Assembly: GCF_900109115.1 (NCBI RefSeq)
Contig: NZ_FNYV01000002.1
Coordinates: 124,001 to 188,000 of the forward strand
DNA from: Micromonospora phaseoli
GTDB lineage: Bacteria; Actinomycetota; Actinomycetes; Mycobacteriales; Micromonosporaceae
Reading direction: 5' to 3'
Length of the DNA: 64,000 bases
In this document: positions 1-8,460 of the stretch, one piece after another
Layout: each line of letters starts with the position of its first letter
Position numbering within the stretch: position 1 is the stretch's first letter
The notes under the pieces: model-generated
The model's input: the letters and a program-made list of their open reading frames with translations, nothing else
Database searches by the model: none
Told to the model about the DNA's origin: nothing
Program-made: the position numbers and the translations under genes

Positions 1-503
1 CCGAGGGCGTCGGTGAACGCGCAGACGAGCGCCACCAGGACCGCGGCGCCGTTGACCAGGACGACCCGGCTCGTGTTCGGACGCCGGTAGGGCCGCGCGC
101 CGATCCCGGGCAGGTTCGCCGTGACAGGGTAGGCGGCCCGCGCGATCATCCCCAGCGGCGCCTCGCTGAGCACCGCGAGGCCGGCGACGGCGATGCCGAC
201 GGCCAGTGCGGGATCGACGCCGCCGTGCACCGTGCCGAGCAGGTACGCGCCGGCGAGCAGCAGTACCCGCGGCACGACCGCCTTACCGACGGCCACCGGG
301 CCGCCGCGCAACGCGCCGCGCCAGGTCCAGGCCAGCAGACCGGCCGCGAGCGCGGCCGGGGCGAGCGCCCAGAGGCGGGAGCTTGCCACCGCCGCCAGGA
401 GCAGGGCGGCCAGGGCCGCCACCTCGATCGTCGAGGAGACCAGCCGCGCTCCCGGCGCCGAGGCCAGGAACGCACTCAATCCGGACTTGTCCGGACCCTC
501 CAT
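1..503 (-). CDS. Integral membrane protein of a surface-polysaccharide locus (N-terminal part)
   Basis: The reading frame begins at ATG 503-501 (MEGPDKSGLSAFLASAPGAR) and runs off the left edge, so only about 167 residues are visible. It starts 2 bases after the TGA of the pyruvyl transferase gene, which implies translational coupling. The visible part has several hydrophobic segments of Ala, Leu and Val (about residues 23-45, 48-60, 75-92 and 98-115), as expected of a polytopic inner-membrane protein. I do not recognise the family. By context it should act in assembly or export of the same pyruvylated wall polymer, perhaps as the membrane part of a polymerase or flippase. The function is inference. 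Confidence 0.6.
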   Translation of the reverse strand, partial: MEGPDKSGLSAFLASAPGARLVSSTIEVAALAALLLAAVASSRLWALAPAALAAGLLAWTWRGALRGGPVAVGKAVVPRVLLLAGAYLLGTVHGGVDPALAVGIAVAGLAVLSEAPLGMIARAAYPVTANLPGIGARPYRRPNTSRVVLVNGAAVLVALVCAFTDAL

Positions 504-505
504 CG

Positions 506-1960
506 TCACCGCCGGCCCCCCGTGGACAGCGGGTTGATCCGCAGCACCCGTCCCATCCGGCCCCGCCAGGTGGCCATAGATTCCTGCTGCAACTTCAGTT
601 CCTTCTCCAACTGAGTTACCCGCTCCTCAAGCGACTTCGTTCCGCGCGGTTCGCGGAAGGGTGGTTTGAAGGCGTAGGCAGGGCGTTTGAGATCGCCGTC
701 ATGTCCCTGCCGCAGCCAGCGCAGGCGCGACATGACCTGCCGCCGCCCGACGGTGTCCGAGGCCATCAGCGTGTGCACCGGCCCGGGGAAGTTGGCGGCC
801 GCGAGCGCCTTGTCGTAGGCGGGGTTCGCCTTGCCCGGTTGGAACACGTGCTCCAGATCGTTGTGCTCGAGGAACCGCACGTACGTGTCGAAGGTCTCGG
901 CCTGGCGCCGTCCGAAGGTGTCGAAGTCGGCCTCGGCGTAGAGCTGCTGCGCGTCGACGTCCGCCGGCAGGTCGGCGTAGAGGCGGTACGGGATGCCGTG
1001 GTACTCGGCCAGCTCGACGGTGCGGGAGTCGTGGGCCAGCACCACCGCCGGGGTGCCCGCCAGCACGCCCGCGACGTTGCCGTGGATGCGGGTGCCGAAC
1101 GTGAAGTGCTGCTGGGCCATGAATTCGACCCAGGTCGACGTGTCCACGAAGAAGCGCATCCGGTCGTTCTCGTAGAGCGGATGGTCGGTGTGGATGGGCA
1201 TCCGCTTGTTGGGGATGCTGGCCGGGTTCTCGCCCCAGAGCATGAGGGCCAGCCGCTGGTGCTGCTGGGGCACGATGACGCTGTTGGGGTACCGGTTGGT
1301 GTTGGCCTCGACCAGCAGGTCGACGCCCTTGACCTTCGGGGTGTACGAGATGGCCATCGGGCTGTCGTAGGAGAGCCGGTCGACCTTGCGCACCAGCGGC
1401 CCCAGCGGCCCGTTGCCGAACATCGACGGGCAGCCGATCACCCGCACGTGCTCGTCGCCGAAGCCCAGGTACTTCAGCATGCGCGCCGTGTACTCGCCCC
1501 GGACGCCGATGGAGGCGGACCGGTTGAGAACGGCCCGGGTGAACCGGGTGACGATCTTCTTGTAGTCGTCGGGCAGCGAGTCGAAGTCCGTGCCGTACGG
1601 CAGTTGGGCGCCGATGCCCACGACCGTGACAGGAATCTTAAGCCGCTCGATGACCTTGGCGAGGCGCTCCAGGTGCGGGAGGAAGGTGTCCCGGTAGGAG
1701 TTCGCCATCGGCAGCACGAACCGGTCGAACTCCTCGTTCGTCCGGCGGACGTAGGTGCTGAGATTCACCGGACGTTCATGCACGTAGGAGTTCGCGACCA
1801 CCTCGGCATCGGGCACACTCAGCACCCGGAACACCGCACTGTAGAAGAGCATGTTGCCGGAGTTGGAGCCGAAGATGCCCAGCCTGGAGGAGGCGAGGCT
1901 CTGCTCGTGAGACAGCACTTGCAGCGGACTCTTGCCAGCGCGGATGAGGATACGTGTCAT
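506..1960 (-). CDS. Polysaccharide pyruvyl transferase family protein
   Basis: The 484-residue protein resembles the CsaB/WcaK family, which transfers pyruvate from PEP to sugar residues of surface polymers. The N-terminus carries the family's Gly/Asn signature (GIFGSNSGNMLFYSA, about residues 28-42). Further conserved blocks are VVGIGAQLPYG and FGTRIHGNVAGVLAGTPAVVL, the latter a nucleotide- or PEP-binding-like loop. The last 45 residues form a charged coiled coil (LEERVTQLEKELKLQQ), which could mediate oligomerisation or membrane-periphery contacts. ATG 1960 has GGAG nine bases upstream. It is the first visible gene of an operon that continues into the membrane protein to the left. Family assignment is good; the exact acceptor is unknown. 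Confidence 0.8.
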   Translation of the reverse strand: MTRILIRAGKSPLQVLSHEQSLASSRLGIFGSNSGNMLFYSAVFRVLSVPDAEVVANSYVHERPVNLSTYVRRTNEEFDRFVLPMANSYRDTFLPHLERLAKVIERLKIPVTVVGIGAQLPYGTDFDSLPDDYKKIVTRFTRAVLNRSASIGVRGEYTARMLKYLGFGDEHVRVIGCPSMFGNGPLGPLVRKVDRLSYDSPMAISYTPKVKGVDLLVEANTNRYPNSVIVPQQHQRLALMLWGENPASIPNKRMPIHTDHPLYENDRMRFFVDTSTWVEFMAQQHFTFGTRIHGNVAGVLAGTPAVVLAHDSRTVELAEYHGIPYRLYADLPADVDAQQLYAEADFDTFGRRQAETFDTYVRFLEHNDLEHVFQPGKANPAYDKALAAANFPGPVHTLMASDTVGRRQVMSRLRWLRQGHDGDLKRPAYAFKPPFREPRGTKSLEERVTQLEKELKLQQESMATWRGRMGRVLRINPLSTGGRR

Positions 1961-2161
1961 GAGCGGACTCCGGCCATCGTCTGGCGCAACCGCGCTCGCA
2001 TCGATCCGTACATCTCGCCCTCCCCTAGAAAAAACCCGGCATCGACCCCTTCGCCTGGGCGGCGCTAGCCGCCGTCCCGGCGGCCGGTCATGATCCGGGT
2101 CTCACTTGCGCAGAATCAGGGATGGATACTAGCCGCGCCCCCTGCGAGTTGACGCCATGGG

Positions 2162-2180
2162 GGGTTGACCGGGTCAACCC
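2162..2180. terminator. Perfect 19-bp dyad over the lrp stop codon
   Basis: GGGTTGACC, one G, GGTCAACCC forms a perfect 9-bp inverted repeat that contains the TGA (2176-2174) of the Lrp-type regulator. It could be a short terminator hairpin or a protein-binding dyad. There is no T-run, so a terminator role is uncertain. Confidence 0.3.
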
Positions 2181-2683
2181 GGTTGTGAGCCCGCCGACTC
2201 GGCCGAAGCCCCCCGGACACGGTGCGGGCCCGCGGGATCGAGGGCGACCTTCGGCGGGCGGTGCTCGTACGGCGTGGAGAGCACGACGGTGGTCCGGGTG
2301 GTGACGTTGGCCGAGGTTCGGATCTCCTGCAACACCCGTTCCAGGTCGAGCGGGCCGGCCACCCGCACCAGCAGCAGGTAGAAGTCCTCTCCCGCCACCG
2401 AATAGCACGAGTCGATCTCCGGCAGGTGCGCCAGCCGCACGGGCGCGTCGTCCGGCTGCGACGGATCGAACGGCCGGATCGCCACGAACGCGGTCAGCGG
2501 CAGGTCGAGCGCCTCGAAGGAGACCCGGGCGGTGTAGCCGTTGATCACACCGCGCTGTTCCAATCGCCGCACCCGCTGGTGCACGGCGGAGACCGAAAGG
2601 CCCACCTTCTCCGCGAGATCCGTGTACGACAGCCGGCCGTCCGCGGTCAACGCGGCGACAATGGCCCGGTCGATCTCCTCCAC
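2174..2683 (-). CDS. Lrp/AsnC family transcriptional regulator
   Basis: The 169-residue protein has an N-terminal winged helix (EEIDRAIVAALTADGRLSY, with LAEKVGLSVSAVHQRVRRLEQRG as the recognition helix region). It is followed by the RAM/AsnC effector domain (about residues 60-140; CYSVAGEDFYLLLVRV and LERVLQEIRT are typical). I chose GTG 2683, with GGTAGG about 8 bases upstream; a TTG at 2692 is possible. It sits immediately downstream of an acyl-CoA dehydrogenase and Xaa-Pro peptidase operon on the same strand. This suggests control of amino-acid or branched-chain acyl catabolism, which is inference. The C-terminal 30 residues are a Pro/Ala/Gly-rich extension. Confidence 0.88.
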   Translation of the reverse strand: MEEIDRAIVAALTADGRLSYTDLAEKVGLSVSAVHQRVRRLEQRGVINGYTARVSFEALDLPLTAFVAIRPFDPSQPDDAPVRLAHLPEIDSCYSVAGEDFYLLLVRVAGPLDLERVLQEIRTSANVTTRTTVVLSTPYEHRPPKVALDPAGPHRVRGASAESAGSQPG

Positions 2684-2769
2684 GGCGTGCAACCTACCGG
2701 GAAAGCCGCGCAAACGCGACGACAGGGCCGGTCGAGCGGCGCGCTCGGCGGACGGACGGTCGCGCTCGG

Positions 2770-3912
2770 TCAGCCCCTGGCCAACGCCCGGGAGATCACC
2801 AGCCGCTGGATCTGGTTGGTGCCCTCCACGATCTGGAGCACCTTGGCCTCCCGCAGGTAGCGCTCCACCGGGTGGTCGGCCACGTAACCCGCGCCGCCGA
2901 GCACCTGCACCGCGTCCGTGGTCACCCGCATCGCCATGTCGGTGGCGAACAACTTCGCCTTGGCCGCCTCGATCGAGTACGGCCGGCCGGCGTCGCGCAG
3001 CCGGGCCGCGGCGAGCGTCAGCGCCCGGGCGGCGGAGATCTGGGTGGCCAGATCGGCGAGGGTGAAACCGAGGCCCTGGAAATCGATGATGGAGCGGCCG
3101 AACTGCTGACGCTGCCGGGCGTATCCCACCGCGTAGTCCAGTGCCGCCTGGGCCAGTCCCACCGCGCAGGCGGCGATGCCCAGTCGGCCGGAGTCCAGGG
3201 CTGACATGGCGATGGTGAAGCCGGCCCCCTCGCCGCCGATCAGCCGGTCCGCCGGCACCCGGGCGTCGTCGAAGGCGATCTGCGCCACCGGCGAGGAGCG
3301 CAGTCCCATGGTGCGCTCGGTCGCCTGCGGGTGGATACCGGCCGTGGCGCGGTCGGCGAGCAGGCAGGAGATGCCGCGCGAGCCGGGGCCACCGGTGCGG
3401 CAGAAGATGTTGTAGAAGTCGGCCACCTGGGCGTGGGTGATCCACGCCTTGGTACCGGACACCACGTAGCCGTCGCCGTCGCGAACCGCCCTGGTGGTCA
3501 GCGAGGCGGCGTCCGAGCCACCCTGCGGCTCCGACAGGCAGTACGCGCCCAGCAGCTCGCCGCCGATCATGTCGGGCAGCAGTTTACGCTGCTCGTCGGT
3601 GCCGAACGCGGCGACCGGGTGGCAGGACAGGGTGTGCACGCTGACCGCCTCGGCGACGGCCAGCCAGCGGCCGGCCAGGATCTCCAGCACCTGCAGGTAC
3701 ACCTCGTACGGCTGGGCGGCCCCGCCGTGCTCCTCCGGGTACGGCAGGCCGAGCAGCCCGGCCCGGCCCAGCGTGCGCAGCACCTCCCGGGGGAACTCGG
3801 CGCGCTGCTCGTACTCGTCCACCCTCGGGGCGAGTTCCCGGTCGGCGAGTTCGGTGGCCAGCTCCAGCAGGTCGTGAGCCTCGTCGGTGGGCAGGATCCG
3901 GTCGACTGTCAT
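2770..3912 (-). CDS. Acyl-CoA dehydrogenase
   Basis: This 380-residue flavoprotein has normal ACAD length and domain order: N-terminal helical domain, central beta domain, C-terminal helical domain. Signatures seen are AYCLSEPQGGSDAASLTTRAV (FAD and substrate region), WITHAQVADFYNIF, and the C-terminal VQVLGGAGYVADHPVERYLREAKVLQIVEGTNQIQR with the family's catalytic Glu in EGTNQIQ. It catalyses alpha,beta-dehydrogenation of an acyl-CoA and passes electrons to ETF. The start overlaps the end of the Xaa-Pro peptidase gene by 4 bases, so the two are co-translated. Substrate chain length cannot be told from sequence alone. Confidence 0.92.
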   Translation of the reverse strand: MTVDRILPTDEAHDLLELATELADRELAPRVDEYEQRAEFPREVLRTLGRAGLLGLPYPEEHGGAAQPYEVYLQVLEILAGRWLAVAEAVSVHTLSCHPVAAFGTDEQRKLLPDMIGGELLGAYCLSEPQGGSDAASLTTRAVRDGDGYVVSGTKAWITHAQVADFYNIFCRTGGPGSRGISCLLADRATAGIHPQATERTMGLRSSPVAQIAFDDARVPADRLIGGEGAGFTIAMSALDSGRLGIAACAVGLAQAALDYAVGYARQRQQFGRSIIDFQGLGFTLADLATQISAARALTLAAARLRDAGRPYSIEAAKAKLFATDMAMRVTTDAVQVLGGAGYVADHPVERYLREAKVLQIVEGTNQIQRLVISRALARG

Positions 3913-5024
3913 AGCGCGATGAGCTCCGTGGGGGTGGTGTTGAGCCGTCGTACGCCGTCCGTCGTGCAGACGACGATGTCCTCGATCCGGGCGCCGTGCC
4001 GCCCGGCCAGGTAGATGCCCGGTTCGACGGAGAAGGCCATCCCCGCCGCCAGCGGGCGGTCGTTGCCCGCCACCACGTACGGGTCCTCGTGGCCGTCCAG
4101 CCCGATGCCGTGGCCGGTGCGGTGCAGGAAGGCGTCGCCGTACCCGGCGGCGGCGATCGGCTTCCGGGCGGCGGCGTCGACAGCCTCGGCGCTCACCCCG
4201 GGGCGGACCGCCGCAACGGCGGCGCGCTGCGCGTCATGCAGCACCGCGTAGTAGTCGCTGAACTCGGCCGGTGGCCGGCCGCCGGCGACGTACGTGCGGG
4301 TGCAGTCGGAGCGGTAGCCCGAGGGCATGGTGCCGCCGATGTCGACCACCACCGGCTCACCGGCTCCGATCGGCCGGTCGGCGGTGCCGTGGTGCGGGCT
4401 GGCACCGTTCGGACCGGCCGCGACGATCACGAAGTCGACCGTGACGTGACCGGCCGCGCGGATCGCCGCCGCGATGTCGGCGGCCACCTCGACCTCGGTA
4501 CGCCCCGGCCGCAGCCACTGGCCCATCCGGGCGTGCACCGCGTCGATCGCCGCGCCGGCCTCGGCGAGCGCCGCGATCTCCGCCGGCGACTTGTGGATCC
4601 GTAGCTCCCGCAGCACCTCGGAGGCGAGCCGTTGTCCGGCGGCGGGCAGCGTGGCGCGCAGCGCGAGCACCTGCTCGGCCCACATGCGGTCGGCCAGCCC
4701 CACCGCGCCGACCGGCCCGCCGAGGGCAGCGGCGACCAGCGGGTACGGGTCGGTGCCGTCGGCGTGGTCGATGATGCGTACGCCGGTGCCCGGCGCCGGG
4801 GATGCCTCGGCCGCCGGCCGCTCCAGGGTCGGCACGATCAGCGTCGGATCGCCCTCGGCGGGCAGCACCAGCAGGGTCAGCCGCTCACCGGCGTGCGCCT
4901 CGTAGCCGGTCAGGTAGCGCAGGTCGGAGCCGGGGCCGAGCAGCAACGCGTCGAGCCCGGCGGCGGCGGTGGCGCGCTGCGCGGCGATCAGACGTCGCGG
5001 CGGATACAGCTCCTCGATCCCCAC
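3909..5024 (-). CDS. M24 family Xaa-Pro peptidase
   Basis: The 371-residue protein has an N-terminal creatinase/prolidase domain (to about residue 130) and a C-terminal pita-bread metallopeptidase domain. Dimetal ligands are visible as Asp in VVVDIGG, Asp in RSDCTRTY, His in HRTGHGIGLDGHED, Glu in SVEPGIYL and Glu in ARIEDIV. It should remove N-terminal residues preceding proline or act as a prolidase in the cytoplasm. GTG 5024 is preceded by GGTGGG. It leads an operon with the acyl-CoA dehydrogenase and diverges from the regulator at 5117. Confidence 0.88.
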   Translation of the reverse strand: MGIEELYPPRRLIAAQRATAAAGLDALLLGPGSDLRYLTGYEAHAGERLTLLVLPAEGDPTLIVPTLERPAAEASPAPGTGVRIIDHADGTDPYPLVAAALGGPVGAVGLADRMWAEQVLALRATLPAAGQRLASEVLRELRIHKSPAEIAALAEAGAAIDAVHARMGQWLRPGRTEVEVAADIAAAIRAAGHVTVDFVIVAAGPNGASPHHGTADRPIGAGEPVVVDIGGTMPSGYRSDCTRTYVAGGRPPAEFSDYYAVLHDAQRAAVAAVRPGVSAEAVDAAARKPIAAAGYGDAFLHRTGHGIGLDGHEDPYVVAGNDRPLAAGMAFSVEPGIYLAGRHGARIEDIVVCTTDGVRRLNTTPTELIAL

Positions 5025-5085
5025 CCCACCAGCTTAACGGTCGTTTGGGGCCGGAGTGCGGACGGTGCTCGGCACACCGATCCGT

Positions 5086-5108
5086 TATCGTTCTCGATAG
5101 TGATATCG
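5086..5108. promoter_or_regulatory. Triple TATCG/CGATA operator before HTH regulator
   Basis: TATCG (5086-5090), CGATA (5095-5099) and TATCG (5104-5108) alternate with an exact 9-base period, giving two overlapping inverted repeats just upstream of the regulator's GTG 5117. This fits an autoregulatory operator bound by the winged-helix protein encoded next. The AT-rich core could also hold the -10 element of a nearly leaderless promoter. Confidence 0.5.
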
Positions 5109-5116
5109 TTGGTGAC

Positions 5117-5722
5117 GTGGAGAAGTCGAGGGAGCGCTGGGCCGAACTGGCGCTGCATCCGGTCCGGATCCGGATCCTGCGGGCCGTCGCGGGGGCCGAG
5201 CTGACCACGCGCGACCTTGTCGAGCGGCTGCCGGACATTCCGCAGGCCACCCTGTACCGACATCTGGCGGCGCTGGTCAAGGCCGGGCTGCTGGAGGTGG
5301 TGACGGAACGCCGGATCCGCGGTGCGACCGAGCGGGTGTACGCGTTACCAGGGCACGGCGCGACGCTGGACCCGGCGGCCCTGGCTACGGCCACGCCCGA
5401 GGAGCATGCGCGCTACTTCACGGCGTTCGTTTCCAGCCTGCTGTCGGAGTTCTCCCGATACCTGGCACGGGAGCGGATCGACTTCGTCGCCGACGGCGTG
5501 GGATACCACCAGCTCGTACTGCACCTCACCGACGCCGAGCTGGGCGAGTTCGCCACTGGATTCAACGCGATCGTCGGCCCGCTGCTCGGCAACGAGCCGG
5601 GCAACGGGCGAACACCGCGGTTGCTGGCCACCATCCTGATGCCGGCCGACCAGCCGACACCCACCGGCGACAAGCAGACACCGGAGCCCGCAGGGGACAC
5701 CGGTCCGACGAGAGGGGAATGA
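5117..5722 (+). CDS. ArsR-like winged-helix regulator with C-terminal sensor domain
   Basis: The 201-residue protein begins with a helix-turn-helix domain (ALHPVRIRILRAVAGAELTT, then PDIPQATLYRHLAALVKAGLLEVV; about residues 9-75). A roughly 100-residue alpha/beta C-terminal domain follows that I do not recognise. The tail is Pro/Thr-rich and probably disordered. GTG 5117 is chosen because the homology to winged-helix proteins begins there and the operator lies just upstream. It is followed at 3 bases by a small protein and then by an ABC exporter, so it most likely controls that operon. Confidence 0.82.
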   Translation: MEKSRERWAELALHPVRIRILRAVAGAELTTRDLVERLPDIPQATLYRHLAALVKAGLLEVVTERRIRGATERVYALPGHGATLDPAALATATPEEHARYFTAFVSSLLSEFSRYLARERIDFVADGVGYHQLVLHLTDAELGEFATGFNAIVGPLLGNEPGNGRTPRLLATILMPADQPTPTGDKQTPEPAGDTGPTRGE

Positions 5723-5725
5723 CTG

Positions 5726-6097
5726 ATGGCATCCGTCACGCTGTCCAGCGACATGATCGACATACGGTTCACCGGATGGGAGCGGCTCTGGACCGGGCGG
5801 GAGCGGCTGGCGGTGGCCATCAGGGCGGTGCGGCACGTCGCCCAGGTGGACAGTCCGCTGCGGCTGGCCCGCGGCGCCCGGAGCGGGTACGTCGTGTCCG
5901 GCTTCGTCAAGATCGGTGTTTGGGGTCTGTTCGGTGGTCCCCGGCAACTCGTGGCCGCCCGCCGCGGTGAGCCCGGGCTGCACCTGGTGCTGGACCGCGC
6001 GGGCGCCGGCGGCGAGTTCGACGAGGTCGTGCTGTCCGGCCCGGACGCGCCCGGTCTCGCGGAGGCGATCGGCCGCGCGATGGCGGCCCGCGCATGA
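5726..6097 (+). CDS. Conserved small protein of unknown function in ABC exporter operon
   Basis: The 123-residue protein starts with MASVTLSSDMIDIRFTGWER, is rich in beta-prone residues, and has an Arg-rich middle (ARGARSGYVVSGFVKIGVWGLFGGPRQLVAARRGEPGLHLVL). This pattern resembles a small PH-like or barrel-type fold, but I cannot name a family. AGAGGGG sits 8 bases before the ATG. Its stop overlaps the start of the ATPase gene by 4 bases, so it belongs to the exporter operon. A role as accessory subunit or immunity factor would be speculation. Confidence 0.7.
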   Translation: MASVTLSSDMIDIRFTGWERLWTGRERLAVAIRAVRHVAQVDSPLRLARGARSGYVVSGFVKIGVWGLFGGPRQLVAARRGEPGLHLVLDRAGAGGEFDEVVLSGPDAPGLAEAIGRAMAARA

Positions 6098-7032
6098 GCA
6101 CCGACGGGCTCACTGTCGAGGTCTCGCACCTGACCAAGCGGTACGGCGAGATCACCGCCGTCCGTGACCTGAGCTTCACCGTGGAACCGGGTGTCATCAC
6201 CGGCTTCCTCGGCCCAAACGGCGCCGGCAAGACCACCACGATGCGGATGCTGACCGGCCTGGTGTCGCCCACGTCGGGCACCGCCACGATCGGCGGAAAG
6301 CCGTACAAGCGGCTGGCCCGGCCGTCGGGCACCGTCGGGGCGATGTTCGACGCCAACGCGTTCCACCCCGGCCACACTGCCCGCGACCACCTGCGCGTGT
6401 ACGCCGCAATGGGCGGCCATCCCGACAGTCGGGTCACCGAACTGCTGCACCAGCTCGGCCTCGCCGAGGCCGCCGACCGCCGAACCCGCGGGTTCTCCAC
6501 CGGCATGCGCCAACGGCTCAACCTCGCGACCGCGCTGCTCGGCGACCCTCGCGTACTGCTGCTCGACGAACCCGGCAACGGCCTGGATCCGGAAGGCATG
6601 GCATGGCTGCGCGGCGTGCTGCGCGGGCTCGCCGCGGACGGACGCACCGTCCTGATCTCCAGCCACGTGCTCAGTGAGGTACAGCAACTCGTCGACGACG
6701 TGGTGGTGATCCGGCGCGGCGAACTCGTCGCCGCCGGACCGTGGTCGCGGCTGGCCGGACCGCCAGCCGTGCTGGTCACCTCACCCGACGCCGAGACCCT
6801 CGCCGCGACCCTGGCGACCAGTCATGCCAACGCCGGCACCGTGCTACGCGTTGACACCGTCGGACCGGGCCTACTGCGGGTACACGGTCTGGATGCACCA
6901 GGCGTCGCCGACCTCGCTGCCGCGCACCGCCTGCGCGTACACGAACTGGTCACCGAGAACACCAGCCTCGAACAACTCTTTCTCGATCTGACCACCGGCA
7001 CGCTTACCAACGACAGGGCAGCCACATCATGA
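6094..7032 (+). CDS. ABC transporter ATP-binding protein
   Basis: The 312-residue ATPase shows Walker A GPNGAGKTTT (about residues 40-49), signature FSTGMRQRLNLA, Walker B RVLLLDEPGNGLDP and switch HVLSEVQQLVDD. The arrangement and the about 80-residue C-terminal extension match DrrA/CcmA-type exporter subunits. It should power the permease encoded next, with which it overlaps by 4 bases. The substrate is unknown; such pairs in actinomycetes often export antibiotics, peptides or lipids. Confidence 0.92.
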   Translation: MSTDGLTVEVSHLTKRYGEITAVRDLSFTVEPGVITGFLGPNGAGKTTTMRMLTGLVSPTSGTATIGGKPYKRLARPSGTVGAMFDANAFHPGHTARDHLRVYAAMGGHPDSRVTELLHQLGLAEAADRRTRGFSTGMRQRLNLATALLGDPRVLLLDEPGNGLDPEGMAWLRGVLRGLAADGRTVLISSHVLSEVQQLVDDVVVIRRGELVAAGPWSRLAGPPAVLVTSPDAETLAATLATSHANAGTVLRVDTVGPGLLRVHGLDAPGVADLAAAHRLRVHELVTENTSLEQLFLDLTTGTLTNDRAATS

Positions 7033-7826
7033 CCCACCTGATGAGAGCGGAGTTCCGCCGACTGCTGGCCACCCGGATGTGGGTTGGTCTCCTGATCGCC
7101 GCCGCCGTGCTCGGCGGCGGCATGATCGGCGCCATGGCGCTGGTCGGCCCGGAGAACTTCGACCCACCCCTGCCCGGACTGGACACCGAGACCGGTGTCC
7201 GCTCGCTCCTCGGCATTCTCGGCTACACCGCGTTCGTCCCGGCCGCAGCCGGCACCGTCGCGGTCACCGCCGAGTACCGGCACCGCACCGCCGCTGTCAC
7301 GTTCCTGTTCGCGCCGCGCCGCTGGCAGGTACTCGCGGCCAAACTCGCCACCTACGCGGTCCTCGGTCTCGCCTACGGCCTCGTCCTCGCCAGCACCGCC
7401 GCCGCGGCCCTGCTCACCGTGGCCGCCGCCCGCGGCGTCACCCTGGGCCTGCCCGCCCACACCGTGCTGGCGCTGCTCGGACGCATCAGTGTCGCGATGG
7501 TGGTGTACCTGCTCATCGGCGTCGGCATGGGCGCCCTCATCCGCAACCAGGTTGCCGCCCTCTGCGTCGTGATCGGCTACCTGTACATGGGCGAAACGCT
7601 GCTCATGATGATCCCCGGCGTCAACATGCTCTACCCGGTCCTGCCCGGCGGCGCGACCGCCGCCCTCACCGACTTCACCTATGTCGCCGACGCCATGTCC
7701 GAACAGCTCGGCAGCGCCACCATCCAGCTCCTTCCACCTGCCGCCGGTGCCCTCGTCCTCGGCATGTACGCGCTGACCGCCGCTGCCATCGGCCTCGTCC
7801 TTCCCATGCGCCGTGACATCACCTGA
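7029..7826 (+). CDS. ABC transporter permease (ABC-2 type)
   Basis: The 265-residue protein has about six hydrophobic segments: MWVGLLIAAAVLGGGMIGAM, GYTAFVPAAAGTVAV, LATYAVLGLAYGLVLA, VAMVVYLLIGVGMGALI, VAALCVVIGYLYMGETLLMM and a last one near the C-terminus. The preceding cytoplasmic helix (LMRAEFRRLLATR) is typical of ABC-2 exporters. It overlaps the ATPase by ATGA. It ends the operon. Confidence 0.88.
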   Translation: MTHLMRAEFRRLLATRMWVGLLIAAAVLGGGMIGAMALVGPENFDPPLPGLDTETGVRSLLGILGYTAFVPAAAGTVAVTAEYRHRTAAVTFLFAPRRWQVLAAKLATYAVLGLAYGLVLASTAAAALLTVAAARGVTLGLPAHTVLALLGRISVAMVVYLLIGVGMGALIRNQVAALCVVIGYLYMGETLLMMIPGVNMLYPVLPGGATAALTDFTYVADAMSEQLGSATIQLLPPAAGALVLGMYALTAAAIGLVLPMRRDIT

Positions 7827-7841
7827 CCAGGCATCCTGCGG

Positions 7842-8066
7842 GTGGGTGCAACGGCCAACGGCGCCGGAGCGAGCTGGCGGGCGATGCCAGGGTCCCCCCA
7901 CAAGATCGCACCAGGACGGATAACGCTGGTAGCGGTGACCGCGAACCCGGTGGCTCGCGCGCGTTCGGTGCCGGTGAGCGCCGTCACCGGGCTCGGTACG
8001 GGTACCGTGCTGCTGCTCGCCGCGCTGTGCTCCCTGGCCCTCGCCCCGACCACCGCCGCCGGCTGA
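7842..8066 (+). pseudogene. Possible remnant: signal-peptide-like ORF ended at the cleavage site
   Basis: A 74-codon frame ends in SAVTGLGTGTVLLLAALCSLALAPTTAAG and stops at 8066. The last 30 residues look like a complete secretory signal peptide followed at once by TGA, with no mature protein. The first part has no visible domain and no good ribosome site. It may be the 5' relic of an exported protein gene or chance. Otherwise the 7827-8079 gap holds only a terminator hairpin. Confidence 0.25.
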
Positions 8067-8093
8067 CCGGAGGGTCGGATCAGCCGGTCAGCC
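8061..8093. terminator. Bidirectional hairpin, 10-bp perfect arms
   Basis: GGCTGACCGG (8061-8070) and CCGGTCAGCC (8084-8093) are exact reverse complements with a 13-base loop. They lie between the end of the exporter operon side and the convergent VOC gene, whose stop lies in the loop. Confidence 0.55.
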
Positions 8094-8460
8094 AGAGGCA
8101 GAACGGGTGCCCGTCCGGGTCCAGGCAGACCCGTACGTCGTCCTGCGGTTGAAACTCGGCCAGGGTGGCACCACAGGCCAGCGCGTGGTCCAGGGCGGCG
8201 ACCAGATCCTCGACACCGATCTCGAGGTGCATCATCATCTGCTGCCGGCCGGGCTCGGCGGGCCAGGTCGGGCGCGCGTACGCCCGCTCCCGCTGAAAGG
8301 ACAGCCCCACCCCGCCGTCGGGGCCACGCAGGATGACGTCGTCGGCCTCCTCGACCTCGATGTCCCAGCCGAGCAGACGCGCGTAGAAGCGGGCCAGCGC
8401 GGCCGGGTCTGGCGTGTCCAGGTTGACCGTGGTCAGCGCCAGTCGGGTCGGTACGGTCAT
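8080..8460 (-). CDS. VOC family (glyoxalase-like) protein
   Basis: The 126-residue protein has the vicinal-oxygen-chelate pattern: a first beta-alpha-beta-beta-beta unit (LALTTVNLDTPDPAALARFYARLLGWDI) and a second one ending PDGHPFCLWL. Possible metal ligands are His in MMMHLEIGV and the terminal Asp/His region. ATG 8460 has a strong AGGAGGA 5-11 bases upstream. Members include dioxygenases, glyoxalases and antibiotic-binding proteins, so the role here is open. It stands alone and diverges from the exonuclease gene. Confidence 0.82.
   Translation of the reverse strand: MTVPTRLALTTVNLDTPDPAALARFYARLLGWDIEVEEADDVILRGPDGGVGLSFQRERAYARPTWPAEPGRQQMMMHLEIGVEDLVAALDHALACGATLAEFQPQDDVRVCLDPDGHPFCLWLTG

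Noticed and set aside
206..2068. Open frame of 620 codons on the plus strand opposite the pyruvyl transferase
   Set aside because: Composition is shadow-like (runs of Arg, Val, Gly, His) and no domain is seen; the opposite strand is a recognisable enzyme.
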